A stretch of DNA of 64,000 nt from M3007 sp046160625 (GCA_046160625.1 JBJXGZ010000005.1:1-64000); one strand, 5' to 3'; positions 25,496 through 33,660 are shown, counted from the stretch's first letter. Numbers and translations are program-made. The notes: generated by a model from the letters alone, not told the origin.

Positions 25496-26973
25496 TGCGC
25501 CACACGGCCACTTTCCCGATTGACGACCTGGTGTTTTGGAAAAAACAACTGCTTTATTGGGCAGCGGGGCATGAATTGGGGGTTTATTTGGACAGTAATA
25601 CCCTGGAGACCTCGGAGGTTTTCGAAGACCTCCGAGGTTGGGAATGCCTCGCGGCTGCCGAGGCTTTTGAAGTTGTCGAAGCCCGTGCAGGCAATGCTTT
25701 TGAACAATTGAGGACATTTCAAAAAGATAAAGAAGATTGGCTGTTCGGTTTCTTTTGCTATGATCTAAAAAACGAAGTGGAGCAACTAAACAGTCAGCAT
25801 TTTGACGGGATTTTGATGCCGGATTTGGGGTTTTTTCGGCCAGGCTCTGTGGTGGGTATTAAACCTGTGCAGTTTTTGGAAACCTCACAGGTTTCGTACT
25901 TGCTTGAGATACAAACTTTGGAATGTGAGCCGGAAGTGATTTTTTCAGAGATAAAGACGGCAAACCGTCCCTCCCAAAAACAAGAAAATGTACGGGTAAA
26001 ACTCCAGCCACGCATTCCCAAATCAGAATACCTCCAAACCGTAGAAACCATTCGCCAACACATAGCCGCAGGGGATATTTACGAGATGAATTTCTGCCAG
26101 GAGTTTTTTGCAGAAAACGTGATGCTCGATCCTGTGGCGGTCTTCGAACGCCTGAACATTATTGGGAAAGCCCCTTTCGCCACTTTTTTGCGCTGGCGCG
26201 ACCGCTATTTGCTCTCTGCAAGTCCGGAGCGGTTTTTGAAAAAAACTGGGCAAAAGTTGATCACGCAGCCCATCAAAGGCACGAGACGTCGTGAAAAAAC
26301 GGCAGAAGAGGACGAGCAAATTCGACAGGCTCTGGCCGCAAGCGAAAAGGACCGTTCCGAAAATGTCATGATCGTGGATTTGGTGCGCAACGACCTCTCC
26401 CGCAACTGCCTGCCCGGCTCTGTGGTGGTAGAAGAACTCTGCGGCATATATTCGTTTGCCACGGTGCATCAAATGATTTCTACGGTAAGCGGGGTGCTTC
26501 CGAAATTGGGGTCATTGGGGTCATTAGGGTCATTGAGGTCATTTGAGTCATTGGGGTCATTAGTATCGACGAGCAATGACCCCAATGACGTAATGACCAA
26601 TGCCACTATTGCACTTCAAGCTTTGCGAGATTGTTTTCCAATGGGGAGCATGACCGGTGCGCCCAAAATCATGTCTATGGAACTCATCGAACGCTATGAG
26701 CGCACCCGACGCGGCTTGTATTCTGGTGCAGTTGGTTACTTCGCACCTGATGGCGATTTTGATTTCAATGTGGTGATTCGCAGCATTTTGTACAATGCTG
26801 CTACCCGGTACGTTTCGGCACAGGTGGGTGGGGCAATAGTGTACGACTCGGTGCCTGAACAGGAATACGAAGAGTGTATGGTGAAAGCAGAAGCGATGAT
26901 GCGGGCGTTGGAAGCTGGGCTAGGTCTTCAATCCATTGGAAGTCCGGATAAAGTAAATGGTGGTTTAACGTGA
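25495..26973 (+). CDS. pabB: Aminodeoxychorismate synthase component I (PabB-like)
   Basis: The 492-residue chorismate-binding enzyme shows 'QPIKGTRRR', 'ENVMIVDLVRNDLSR', 'GSMTGAPK' (384-391) and the late 'FNVVIRSI' and 'GGAIVYDSVPEQEYEEC' motifs. The length and lack of a fused lyase favour aminodeoxychorismate synthase (folate pathway) over anthranilate synthase, but this is not certain. Three or four palindromic units lie in frame inside it (25608-25640, 25861-25895, 25951-25967, 26506-26597). The last one inserts a Gly/Ser/Leu-rich stretch (about residues 338-368) just before the active-site segment. The 3' end overlaps the convergent gene by 46 bp. Confidence 0.88.
   Translation: MRHTATFPIDDLVFWKKQLLYWAAGHELGVYLDSNTLETSEVFEDLRGWECLAAAEAFEVVEARAGNAFEQLRTFQKDKEDWLFGFFCYDLKNEVEQLNSQHFDGILMPDLGFFRPGSVVGIKPVQFLETSQVSYLLEIQTLECEPEVIFSEIKTANRPSQKQENVRVKLQPRIPKSEYLQTVETIRQHIAAGDIYEMNFCQEFFAENVMLDPVAVFERLNIIGKAPFATFLRWRDRYLLSASPERFLKKTGQKLITQPIKGTRRREKTAEEDEQIRQALAASEKDRSENVMIVDLVRNDLSRNCLPGSVVVEELCGIYSFATVHQMISTVSGVLPKLGSLGSLGSLRSFESLGSLVSTSNDPNDVMTNATIALQALRDCFPMGSMTGAPKIMSMELIERYERTRRGLYSGAVGYFAPDGDFDFNVVIRSILYNAATRYVSAQVGGAIVYDSVPEQEYEECMVKAEAMMRALEAGLGLQSIGSPDKVNGGLT
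25608..25640. repeat. ACCTCGGAGGT palindrome inside pabB
   Basis: GACCTCGGAGGTT-TTCGA-AGACCTCCGAGGTT is a near-perfect palindrome. In frame it encodes ETSEVFEDLRGW in the poorly conserved N-terminal region. Confidence 0.75.
25861..25895. repeat. AAACCTGTG palindrome inside pabB
   Basis: AAACCTGTG (25861-25869) pairs with CACAGGTTT (25886-25894), and the right part is itself the small palindrome GAAACCT-CAC-AGGTTTC. A related palindrome is seen between permease genes at 36257-36292. Confidence 0.6.
26506..26597. repeat. GGGGTCATT repeat with inverted arm inside pabB
   Basis: Six direct copies of a 9-bp unit (GGGGTCATT, with variants) run from 26506 to 26563. After an 11-bp spacer, the inverted unit follows (AATGACCCCAATGACGTAAT...). 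The reading frame is kept; the 9-bp unit gives repeating G-S-L residues. Confidence 0.9.
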
Positions 26974-27380
26974 TAATCTAAAGGTCTGTCGGATTGCCAA
27001 GTTAACGGATAGATGTCGTCTTGAGTAATGTTTAATTTAATCAATAGTTCTGGTTCTTTTAGGTTATACCAGTCTTCACCAATGCTTAGATAAACATAGT
27101 TCTTATCAACAAAGTCAAATGTAGAGGTATCAATCATAAAGGTTGCTCTAAACGATTGCCCGTTTTTGAATGTAATCGTTCCGCCTGCTTTATATTTCCT
27201 GCCGTCAAGTGCAATTTTGTACTCAGACCAAATTGATTTACTGCAAGGGCCTACTATTACCCATACCTCATCCTTTCCGCAGAATGAAATTGGGAATTCA
27301 TCAAGGTCTTGTTTAGTAACTGGCATTTGTACTAAAATTTTTTTAAGTAGAAATTTTAAATATGGTGTTTGATAACTCAT
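26928..27380 (-). CDS. Hypothetical protein
   Basis: The 150-residue protein has no signal peptide or membrane segment and no motif I recognise. It is rich in Asp, Lys and aromatic residues, with a likely beta-strand core ('EVWVIVGPCSKSIWSEYKIAL', 'SFRATFMIDTSTFDFV'). It overlaps the 3' end of pabB tail to tail by 46 bp. An alternative start lies at 27326 (MPVTKQDL). Its composition is more AT-rich than pabB, like the next two genes, suggesting a shared accessory origin. Confidence 0.6.
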   Translation of the reverse strand: MSYQTPYLKFLLKKILVQMPVTKQDLDEFPISFCGKDEVWVIVGPCSKSIWSEYKIALDGRKYKAGGTITFKNGQSFRATFMIDTSTFDFVDKNYVYLSIGEDWYNLKEPELLIKLNITQDDIYPLTWQSDRPLDYHVKPPFTLSGLPMD

Positions 27381-27454
27381 TTTTATAGCTGTGCTGATAT
27401 TAATTTCGGGACGCCAAAATGTTTGTTCAAAAAACCTGTCTACAGCGCAACACC

Positions 27455-27820
27455 CTACGAGCCGCGCAATATTTTCTCCATCTTCCTGCCCTTTGCCAAC
27501 TCATCCACCAACTTGTCCAAATACCTTACCTGCTGCGTCAAAGCATCCTCGATTTCCTCCACACGATAGCCACAGATTACTCCCGTGATGAGGTTCGCAT
27601 TGGAATTCAATGTAGCCTTTTGGAAGAATGTTTCGAAGGTAACCTTTTCATTAATGAGTTCCTCCAGATTCTTGTTGTCGTATCCTGTTAACCAGGTTAT
27701 GACCTTATGTAATTCTTCTTTTGTTCTGCCTTTCTTCTCCACTTTTGCGAGATACAAAGGATAGACGGAGGCAAAGGTCAATTTTGCGATGCGCTGGTTG
27801 TGTGTGGTGGAAGGGTTCAT
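27455..27820 (-). CDS. DUF2200 family protein
   Basis: The 121-residue protein matches DUF2200 proteins in length and pattern: 'RIAKLTFASVYPLYLAKVEKKGRTKEEL', 'WLTGY', 'VTFETFFQKA' and 'ITGVICGYRVEEIED'. It is cytosolic by sequence and of unknown function. Its start lies 3 bp from the RhuM stop, so the two are almost certainly co-transcribed. Confidence 0.8.
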   Translation of the reverse strand: MNPSTTHNQRIAKLTFASVYPLYLAKVEKKGRTKEELHKVITWLTGYDNKNLEELINEKVTFETFFQKATLNSNANLITGVICGYRVEEIEDALTQQVRYLDKLVDELAKGRKMEKILRGS

Positions 27821-27823
27821 GGC

Positions 27824-28897
27824 TTATGATTTATTATCCGTTTTTTTGATCTCCTTTTTCATCGTTTGCGATGAAAGATTTTTCACTGCTTTATCAAAAT
27901 CACTTTCCAATAATTTGTCTTGTATAATGCGATATTTTTCAAACTCATTCTCAGCCAATGCTAAAGCCACTTCGTGCGAAACTTTTCCCTGATGTTTCAA
28001 TACGGATTCCTCATTAAATTGCAAAAATGCATCTAACTTCTGCACCCAATCCTTCATATACATCACCACTCCCTTCCTAGCCTGGTTTTCGGCATAATCG
28101 AGATACATGGTTACAATGCGGTTCAACCCATCCAATTCATTTTCGTTGAGGTAATTTTTTGCAATGCCAACATCTGTTTTCCGGATATTGCCTTTTGGGG
28201 CATTTTCCCAATTGGTTAAGCCCATGTTTTCTTTCATGCTGTCCACTCTTGCTGCAATCAATTCTGCTGCCGTTTGCCCTGTTATCGCCCAGTGCAATTT
28301 GTTTTGAACCGTGGCAAAGAACTTTTGCGTGATGTCGGTTTCGCTCTTGTAGTCGGCACTGCACTGCGCATAGATATCAGTTATCTTTTGATAAAATCTT
28401 CTTTCACTGCTTCGAATATCACGGATTCTTGCCAGCTGCTCTTCAAAATAATCTTTACCGAAAATGTTGTTAGGATTTTTCAGCCGCTCATCATCCATGG
28501 TAAAGCCCTTGATGATGTATTCTTTCAACCGTTCGGTAGCCCATATTCGAAAGGCCGTTGCCTGTGAACTGTTCACCCTGTAACCCACCGAAATGATTAC
28601 ATCAAGGTTGTAAAAACGAGTAGTCGTTTGCTGTGTTTTTCCCTTGATAGCACCGTGTGGAGTGGTGTGTGCAAAATTTGCACATACCACTTGCTCATTC
28701 AGTTCCCCTGACTTAAAAATATTGCCAATGTGTTTGGTAACCACCGTTCTGTCCACCCCAAAGAGTTCCGCTATTTTTTGTTGGGTCAGCCAGATGGTTT
28801 CGTTCTGTAAGTATATTTCAACGTTTACTTTTCCATTCGGTGTGGTATAAAGTAATATTTCGTTGAAACCACTTTCTGAGGGAAGGCTCTTTTTCAT
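27824..28897 (-). CDS. RhuM family protein
   Basis: The 357-residue protein follows the RhuM pattern: an N-terminal winged-helix-like region ('IWLTQQKIAELFGVDRTVVTKHIGNIFKSGEL'), 'TTRFYNLDVIISVGYRVNSSQATAFRIWATERLKEYI', and a C-terminal helical part resembling Fic-associated or KilA-type proteins ('NYLNENELDGLNRIVTMYLDYAE'). Such genes occur sporadically near restriction-modification and other mobile defence genes; the first was noted in a Salmonella pathogenicity island. Molecular function is unknown; DNA binding is inferred from the HTH. It heads the pair with the DUF2200 gene. Confidence 0.88.
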   Translation of the reverse strand: MKKSLPSESGFNEILLYTTPNGKVNVEIYLQNETIWLTQQKIAELFGVDRTVVTKHIGNIFKSGELNEQVVCANFAHTTPHGAIKGKTQQTTTRFYNLDVIISVGYRVNSSQATAFRIWATERLKEYIIKGFTMDDERLKNPNNIFGKDYFEEQLARIRDIRSSERRFYQKITDIYAQCSADYKSETDITQKFFATVQNKLHWAITGQTAAELIAARVDSMKENMGLTNWENAPKGNIRKTDVGIAKNYLNENELDGLNRIVTMYLDYAENQARKGVVMYMKDWVQKLDAFLQFNEESVLKHQGKVSHEVALALAENEFEKYRIIQDKLLESDFDKAVKNLSSQTMKKEIKKTDNKS

Positions 28898-28943
28898 TTC
28901 AGCTGCTTAATTTTTTTCCTACCAACGATTTCATTTGTTTGCG

Positions 28944-28990
28944 CGATGAGGTGACACCTTCTCGTTCCTCGAAGATGTCACCTCATCGCT
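28944..28990. repeat. Inverted repeat, GCGATGAGGTGACA family
   Basis: GCGATGAGGTGACACCTTC (28944-28962) and its inverse GAAGATGTCACCTCATCGC (28972-28990) flank a 9-bp loop, with one mismatch. It lies between two co-directional minus-strand genes and would act as a strong hairpin 10 bp after the ATPase stop. Confidence 0.8.
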
Positions 28991-28999
28991 GAAATACTC

Positions 29000-31045
29000 T
29001 CAGCGCCCAAGTTGCTCCTCCAAAGAGGCCAGGCTTTTCTTCGCCATCGCCACATGCGGATGCGCAGCTGGCAGGGATTTTTCCACAATAGCCACCGCTC
29101 GGCGCATATAGTCTACTGCCTGACTTAAATCCCCCAAGGCTTGGTAAGTCCACGCGAGGTTGTTGTACGAGCTTGCCAAATCGGGATGCTCCTGGGGCAA
29201 GACCTTTTCTCTAATAGACAAGGCTTTTTTGCTGAACTCCAAACTTTTTTGATGTTCGCCCAATGTCCGATAGGTCACTGCAAGGTTGTTGTATGATGCT
29301 GCCAAATTGGGATGCTCTGGGGGAAGGACCTTTTCAAAAATGGACAAGGATTTTTCTAAATACTCAACACATTTTTGAAAATCACCTAAGGCATGGTAGG
29401 TCGTCGCTAGGTTGTTGTAGGATTGTGCCAAATCTGGATGCTCTTGGGGCAGAACTTTTTCCCGGATGGACAAGGATTTTTCAAAATATTCAACACATTT
29501 TTGAAAATCGCCTAACGCATGGTAGGTTGCCGCGAGGTTATTGTACGACTGTGCCAAATCGGGATGTTCCGCGGGCAGGACTCTTTCCCCGATGGATAAG
29601 GCTTTTTGGTTGAATACCAATCGTTTTTGATGCTCGCCCAATGCACCATAAGTCACCGCAAGGTTGTTGTATGACTCCGCCAAGTCGAGATGCTCCTGCG
29701 GCAGGATTTTTTCCCGGATGGACACTGCTTTTTGGCTGTAATCCAAAGACTTGAAAATCTCCCCCGAACTGCCGAATAGATTATCCATCCAAACCGCCAA
29801 CCTTGCCACCTCTCCATCCTCTTCCATAAAATCCCCCATCTCATTCCAAACGCCTTTGAACACTGCCTCGGCCAATGGACCATAAGGCGCGCGTTTGATT
29901 GGGGGTTCGTTGGTTTCCTTGTCTGGCGCCAACAAACTGGTCACCTTTTTTATTAGCTCCCCGCAGTTCAACGCGTTGGGCAGAAGTTGGGCTTTGGCTG
30001 TTTCAGCTATGACCGGGTGGCATCGGTAGCCGCCGTCTTTTTCAACAAGCCAGTGAAGGCGGGCGAGGCGACGTAAGCATTTTTTGAACTCTTTTTCGCT
30101 GTCTTTTTTGCCCATTAGGCGGCATAAACCCTCTTCCGATAATACTTCTGCGAGTAAAGGCTCGAGCGGCACATTGGAAGTGGGCAGGATACAGCAGTTG
30201 CGAAGGATTTCCGTTTCCTCCGCATTGAGTTCCAACAGGAACAGATCACGCAGGTGCGCAGCGATGTCGCGGCTTTGGTGGTAACGCGGCACACTCACTT
30301 CGTAATCATCGAGTTGCATCAGCCCTTTTTGACGCAGCAAGGCGAGCAAGCCGAGCAGGTCGAGATGTTTTTCGCGGGCGTAGGCGGCGAGCAATTCTAT
30401 CGTCAGCGTGTGGTAGCCGATGTCGTCGAGCAGGCTGTTCAGGGTCTCTGAGCGGGCAGGAGCCTCATACACGCGCTCGAAGAGTTCAGCTGCTAAATCA
30501 GGCGGCAAGGTATCCAGCTCAAACTTCGCCATGTTCGGTATGGCATCCCTGCTGGTGAGCAGGATGCTCCAGTGCGTGAGTGTGCTGAGTTCTGGCAGGT
30601 ACACCGCAGCAGCTTCCGGGGCGTTGTCAATCACCAGCAGGTGACGGCCCTCGCCAAGATTGGCGAGGGCTGCTACCTGCTGCCGAAACTGATCCACAGG
30701 CTTTTGCAGCGGGTTGAAAGTTAGCTGCAAGCTGGTTTTCAGGGCCGTATTGTCTAAAAAAGCGCGAATGAAATACTCAGCGTTGTCCGTACGGCGGGTG
30801 CTGTCGGCGGTATACAGTGCGGAAGTACTAATCCAAGCGGCGTAGTTGTACTCCGCACGATGCCGCTGCCAGTACATCTGGGTAAAAGTTGTTTTGCCAA
30901 GTCCGCCCACGCCAGTCACCACGAGCGGGCGGGTACTTTGGTAGAGTTGCGCGTGCATTTGCTTGATTTCCTCGCTACGCCCAATGGCATTGTGGACGAG
31001 GTGGGCGGTGCCGTGAGTGAGATCGTGTTGCTGTACTGAGTTCAT
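29000..31045 (-). CDS. STAND (NB-ARC-type) ATPase with C-terminal TPR array
   Basis: The 681-residue protein opens directly with an NTPase: 'IGRSEEIKQMHAQL' then Walker A 'GVGGLGKTT' (45-53), Walker B 'LLVIDNA' (about 133), sensor 'ILLTSRD', and a winged-helix region (about 260-370). From about 410 on, five or more 42-residue TPRs of the kinesin-light-chain type repeat ('SYNNLAVTYxALGEHQKxLEFxxKALSIREKVLPQEHPDLA'). STAND proteins oligomerise after the repeat arm senses a ligand, and some act in antiphage defence. No N-terminal effector domain is present here, so a partner or a non-defence role is possible. Confidence 0.87.
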   Translation of the reverse strand: MNSVQQHDLTHGTAHLVHNAIGRSEEIKQMHAQLYQSTRPLVVTGVGGLGKTTFTQMYWQRHRAEYNYAAWISTSALYTADSTRRTDNAEYFIRAFLDNTALKTSLQLTFNPLQKPVDQFRQQVAALANLGEGRHLLVIDNAPEAAAVYLPELSTLTHWSILLTSRDAIPNMAKFELDTLPPDLAAELFERVYEAPARSETLNSLLDDIGYHTLTIELLAAYAREKHLDLLGLLALLRQKGLMQLDDYEVSVPRYHQSRDIAAHLRDLFLLELNAEETEILRNCCILPTSNVPLEPLLAEVLSEEGLCRLMGKKDSEKEFKKCLRRLARLHWLVEKDGGYRCHPVIAETAKAQLLPNALNCGELIKKVTSLLAPDKETNEPPIKRAPYGPLAEAVFKGVWNEMGDFMEEDGEVARLAVWMDNLFGSSGEIFKSLDYSQKAVSIREKILPQEHLDLAESYNNLAVTYGALGEHQKRLVFNQKALSIGERVLPAEHPDLAQSYNNLAATYHALGDFQKCVEYFEKSLSIREKVLPQEHPDLAQSYNNLATTYHALGDFQKCVEYLEKSLSIFEKVLPPEHPNLAASYNNLAVTYRTLGEHQKSLEFSKKALSIREKVLPQEHPDLASSYNNLAWTYQALGDLSQAVDYMRRAVAIVEKSLPAAHPHVAMAKKSLASLEEQLGR

Positions 31046-31073
31046 GGACGCGGGCAGGGGCTGATTAGAGCCT

Positions 31074-31107
31074 CAAAAGTAATCTTTTACCACATCAAAC
31101 AATGTGG
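31074..31107 (-). promoter_or_regulatory. Promoter box and palindrome upstream of the STAND ATPase
   Basis: On the minus strand TACTTTTG (31074-31081) fits the -7 consensus, 28 bp before the ATG. Just upstream is the palindrome CCACAT-CAAACA-ATGTGG (31090-31107), placed where a repressor or activator could act. Confidence 0.4.
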
Positions 31108-31211
31108 CAAAGCGGTAACGCTACAACTGCCAGCTGAACCATTCAGAGAAACTGTTTGGAAGGGGTTGCGAAATGCTCAATGCAAGTAATTCAAATGCAA
31201 ATAGCCATTCA

Positions 31212-31219
31212 TACCTTTG
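31212..31219 (+). promoter_or_regulatory. -7 box of the CARDB-like gene
   Basis: TACCTTTG is a perfect TAnnTTTG box, 38 bp upstream of the ATG at 31257. Confidence 0.45.
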
Positions 31220-31256
31220 GGTTTGTTTTCAAAAATTCTAATTTTTTTTCCAGACA

Positions 31257-31826
31257 ATGAAAAGAATTAAATTCCTCGTGTTAACTGCCCTCCTTCCCAT
31301 CGCAACTTTCGTCAACTCTGATTGTAAATGCAAGGATGTTCCTGCCTTGTGTGATTTGGCGATTATCTCCCTTACAGTACCACAAAATATTACCATCGGC
31401 CAAGCATTCGATGTTGTGACCAATGTAACCAACTTGGAAGAAGGAGGCGCGTGCAGCACCACTGATGTTGCCGATGCAACGCTCAATTCTATCGAAATCT
31501 TCCAAAAAGACGGTGCTGGGAGTTGGAATTTGATTGGGAGCAAAGATAACATACCACAGAGTTCCATTTTCATAGGTGACCTCATCACTTTGCTGGAAAG
31601 CACAACCATAAACGTAGCAGGCGACTTTAGATTTGACTATTACGACGACAATATGAACACCATAGAGGAGCGAGATGAGAGCAACAACTTCGAACAAGCT
31701 GGAAGGGCTGACATAAAATCCGCCATCCAAAAAACCAACAACTTCGCTTCGGTCTTTATTACAGTTCACCCTCTCCCGGATGGAACCACCGAGGTCGAAG
31801 GCAAGCCCATCGTTGAATTCAATTAA
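31257..31826 (+). CDS. Secreted protein with CARDB-like Ig domain
   Basis: The 189-residue protein starts with a signal peptide ('MKRIKFLVLTALLPIATFVNS') and a Cys-rich start (CKCKDVPALC). One immunoglobulin-like CARDB-type domain follows ('CDLAIISLTVPQNITIGQAFDVVTNVTN' to 'ERDESNNF'), the pattern of domains that assist cell-surface proteins. No catalytic motif or T9SS tail is visible. It stands alone between a divergent ATPase and ahcY. Confidence 0.7.
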   Translation: MKRIKFLVLTALLPIATFVNSDCKCKDVPALCDLAIISLTVPQNITIGQAFDVVTNVTNLEEGGACSTTDVADATLNSIEIFQKDGAGSWNLIGSKDNIPQSSIFIGDLITLLESTTINVAGDFRFDYYDDNMNTIEERDESNNFEQAGRADIKSAIQKTNNFASVFITVHPLPDGTTEVEGKPIVEFN

Positions 31827-31948
31827 GGCAAAAAACTTCTTTAAGGCACATATTTTTATCCTACTGGCATCCTCCAACTTGCAATTGTTCAATTTCAAGT
31901 CGGATCTCTTATCGGTGCAAATCTTGCCACTTGGAACATTCCTTTTCT

Positions 31949-31956
31949 TACCTTTG
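31949..31956 (+). promoter_or_regulatory. ahcY promoter -7 box
   Basis: TACCTTTG with TTG motifs 15 and 22 bp upstream. It implies a 5' UTR of about 105 nt. I checked that leader for an SAH riboswitch and saw none. Confidence 0.5.
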
Positions 31957-32067
31957 CCCACCTTTTTTGACAACCTTGCCGAACGATGTTTTGTTTGAGG
32001 GTTTTCAAAGATCATTTCCCCAAATAAAATCCACTCATTCGCTCAATCACACATTCACTCATTAGAA

Positions 32068-33381
32068 ATGGTTGCTACCGAAACTCGCCCCGCCCACAAA
32101 GTAAAAGACATCGCTCTTGCCGAATGGGGCCGCAAAGAAATCGAACTCGCCGAGGCTGAAATGCCGGGCCTCATAGCACTTCGCGAAGAATTTGGCGCCA
32201 GCAAGCCCTTGAAAGGCGCGCGCATCGCCGGATGCCTGCACATGACCATCCAGACTGCCGTGCTCATCGAAACCCTGGTGGAACTCGGCGCCGAAGTCTC
32301 CTGGTCTTCCTGTAATATCTTCTCCACACAAGACCACGCTGCCTCGGCCATTGCTGCTGCGGGCATCCCCGTGTTCGCGTGGAAAGGCATGAACGCTGAA
32401 GAATTCGACTGGTGCATCGAACAGACACTCTTCGCCTTCAAAGACGGCAAGCCACTCAACATGATCCTCGACGACGGCGGCGACCTCACCAATATGGTGC
32501 TGGATCAATACCCGGAACTTGCAGCAGGCATTCGCGGTATCTCTGAAGAAACCACCACGGGCGTTCACCGCCTGTACGAGCGCGTTGCAAAAGGTACTTT
32601 GCCGCTGCCAGCCATCAACATCAACGACTCGGTAACGAAGTCGAAATTCGACAACAAATACGGCTGCAAAGAAAGCCTCGTGGATGCTATCCGCCGCGCA
32701 ACTGACATCATGATGGCCGGCAAAGTGGCTGTGGTGGCAGGTTATGGCGATGTGGGCAAAGGCTCGGCAGCATCGCTCCGTGGCGCTGGCGCAAGGGTTA
32801 TTGTAACAGAAATTGACCCGATTTGCGCCCTGCAGGCGGCTATGGACGGTTTCGAGGTGAAGCGTATGGAAAACGCCATTCCCCGCGCCAACATCGTGGT
32901 GACCGCTACGGGCAACTGCGACATCGTGATGGAAAAACACTTCCGCCTGATGAACGACAAGACCATCGTGTGCAATATCGGCCATTTCGACAATGAGATT
33001 GACATGGCCTGGCTGAACGGAAAATACGGCCATACCAAAGTGACCATCAAGCCGCAGGTGGACCTCTATAATATTGACGGTAAAGACATTATCCTGCTGG
33101 CCGAGGGCCGATTGGTAAACCTTGGCTGTGGAACGGGGCATCCTTCGTTCGTGATGTCCAACTCCTTCACCAACCAGGTGCTGGCTCAACTCGAACTTTG
33201 GGAAAATGTCGGCAAATACGAGAACAAGGTGTACATGCTGCCCAAGCACCTCGACGAAAAAGTAGCCCGCCTTCACCTTGCCAAAATCGGCGTGGAACTG
33301 GAAGAACTCAACACCATGCAGGCTGATTATATCGGTGTGAAAGTGGATGGGCCATTTAAACCGGAGTATTACAGGTATTGA
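32068..33381 (+). CDS. ahcY: Adenosylhomocysteinase
   Basis: The 437-residue protein matches S-adenosylhomocysteine hydrolase throughout: 'GARIAGCLHMTIQTAVLIETL', 'WSSCNIFSTQDHAAAAI'-type region, 'DDGGDLT', 'EETTTGVHRLY', the NAD site 'VAGYGDVGKGSA', and the C-terminal 'GPFKPEYYRY' that closes the neighbouring active site. It splits S-adenosylhomocysteine into adenosine and homocysteine, relieving product inhibition of methyltransferases. It appears to be a single-gene unit with its own promoter and terminator. Confidence 0.97.
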   Translation: MVATETRPAHKVKDIALAEWGRKEIELAEAEMPGLIALREEFGASKPLKGARIAGCLHMTIQTAVLIETLVELGAEVSWSSCNIFSTQDHAASAIAAAGIPVFAWKGMNAEEFDWCIEQTLFAFKDGKPLNMILDDGGDLTNMVLDQYPELAAGIRGISEETTTGVHRLYERVAKGTLPLPAININDSVTKSKFDNKYGCKESLVDAIRRATDIMMAGKVAVVAGYGDVGKGSAASLRGAGARVIVTEIDPICALQAAMDGFEVKRMENAIPRANIVVTATGNCDIVMEKHFRLMNDKTIVCNIGHFDNEIDMAWLNGKYGHTKVTIKPQVDLYNIDGKDIILLAEGRLVNLGCGTGHPSFVMSNSFTNQVLAQLELWENVGKYENKVYMLPKHLDEKVARLHLAKIGVELEELNTMQADYIGVKVDGPFKPEYYRY

Positions 33382-33414
33382 TTTTCAAGAGTTTACGAGA
33401 CTGTTTCACGGTTT

Positions 33415-33495
33415 TTTTGACAGTATTTACAGGATAAACAGGATTTAGATTTTTTCTTTGAAAAAATCCTGTCCATCCTGTAAATCCTGTCAAAA
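33415..33495. repeat. Inverted repeat, TTTACAGGATAAACAGGATTT family
   Basis: The left arm (TTTTTGACAGTATTTACAGG... from 33415) is matched by an inverted right arm (...CCTGTAAATCCTGTCAAAA to 33495) around an AT-rich spacer. It lies just after ahcY and before its terminator. Confidence 0.8.
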
Positions 33496-33524
33496 TAAAA
33501 CTCGTTAAATCTCCATCAATCGTA

Positions 33525-33571
33525 AAAAATCGCGTCACATCGAGTGTTCGGTGTGGCGCGATTTTGTTTTT
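33525..33571 (+). terminator. ahcY terminator
   Basis: AAAATCGCGTCACATCG and CGGTGTGGCGCGATTTT form a long stem with a short loop, followed by GTTTTTG. It ends the ahcY transcript about 145 bp after the stop. Confidence 0.85.
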
Positions 33572-33588
33572 GATTTGGTCTGAAGGCA

Positions 33589-33660
33589 TGTCCGAATCCG
33601 AACACCCTCGTTCAGGTTCGGACATTTTTATTGTCACAAAGAATCCTATAAAATATTAAA
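33589..33660 (+). promoter_or_regulatory. Palindromic operator-like element, copy A
   Basis: TGTCCGAATCCGAACA (33589-33604) and GTTCAGGTTCGGACA (33610-33624) form a two-step palindrome (TGTCCGAA/TTCGGACA outer, GAAC/GTTC inner). It is followed by TTTTTATTG-C-CAAA and an AT-rich stretch ending AAAAATCAATGA. The same arrangement occurs at 57744. Both copies lie upstream of units that contain FtsX-type permeases. It looks like a regulator site plus promoter. Confidence 0.6.

Noticed and set aside
29060..29740. CRISPR-like or tandem DNA array
   Set aside because: The 126-bp period equals three turns of 42-residue TPR coding; it is within a gene.
31957..32067. SAH riboswitch before ahcY
   Set aside because: The leader lacks the GC-rich core and pairing pattern of SAH riboswitches; it is AT-rich and unstructured by eye.
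32062..33276. Long open frame antisense to ahcY (404 codons)
   Set aside because: The ahcY product is certain on the plus strand; the antisense frame is a codon-bias shadow.
33625..33660. Sigma-54 promoter after the palindrome
   Set aside because: ATTGTCAC / ATTGGCTC resemble a -24 box but no matching GC -12 box is at the right distance in either copy.
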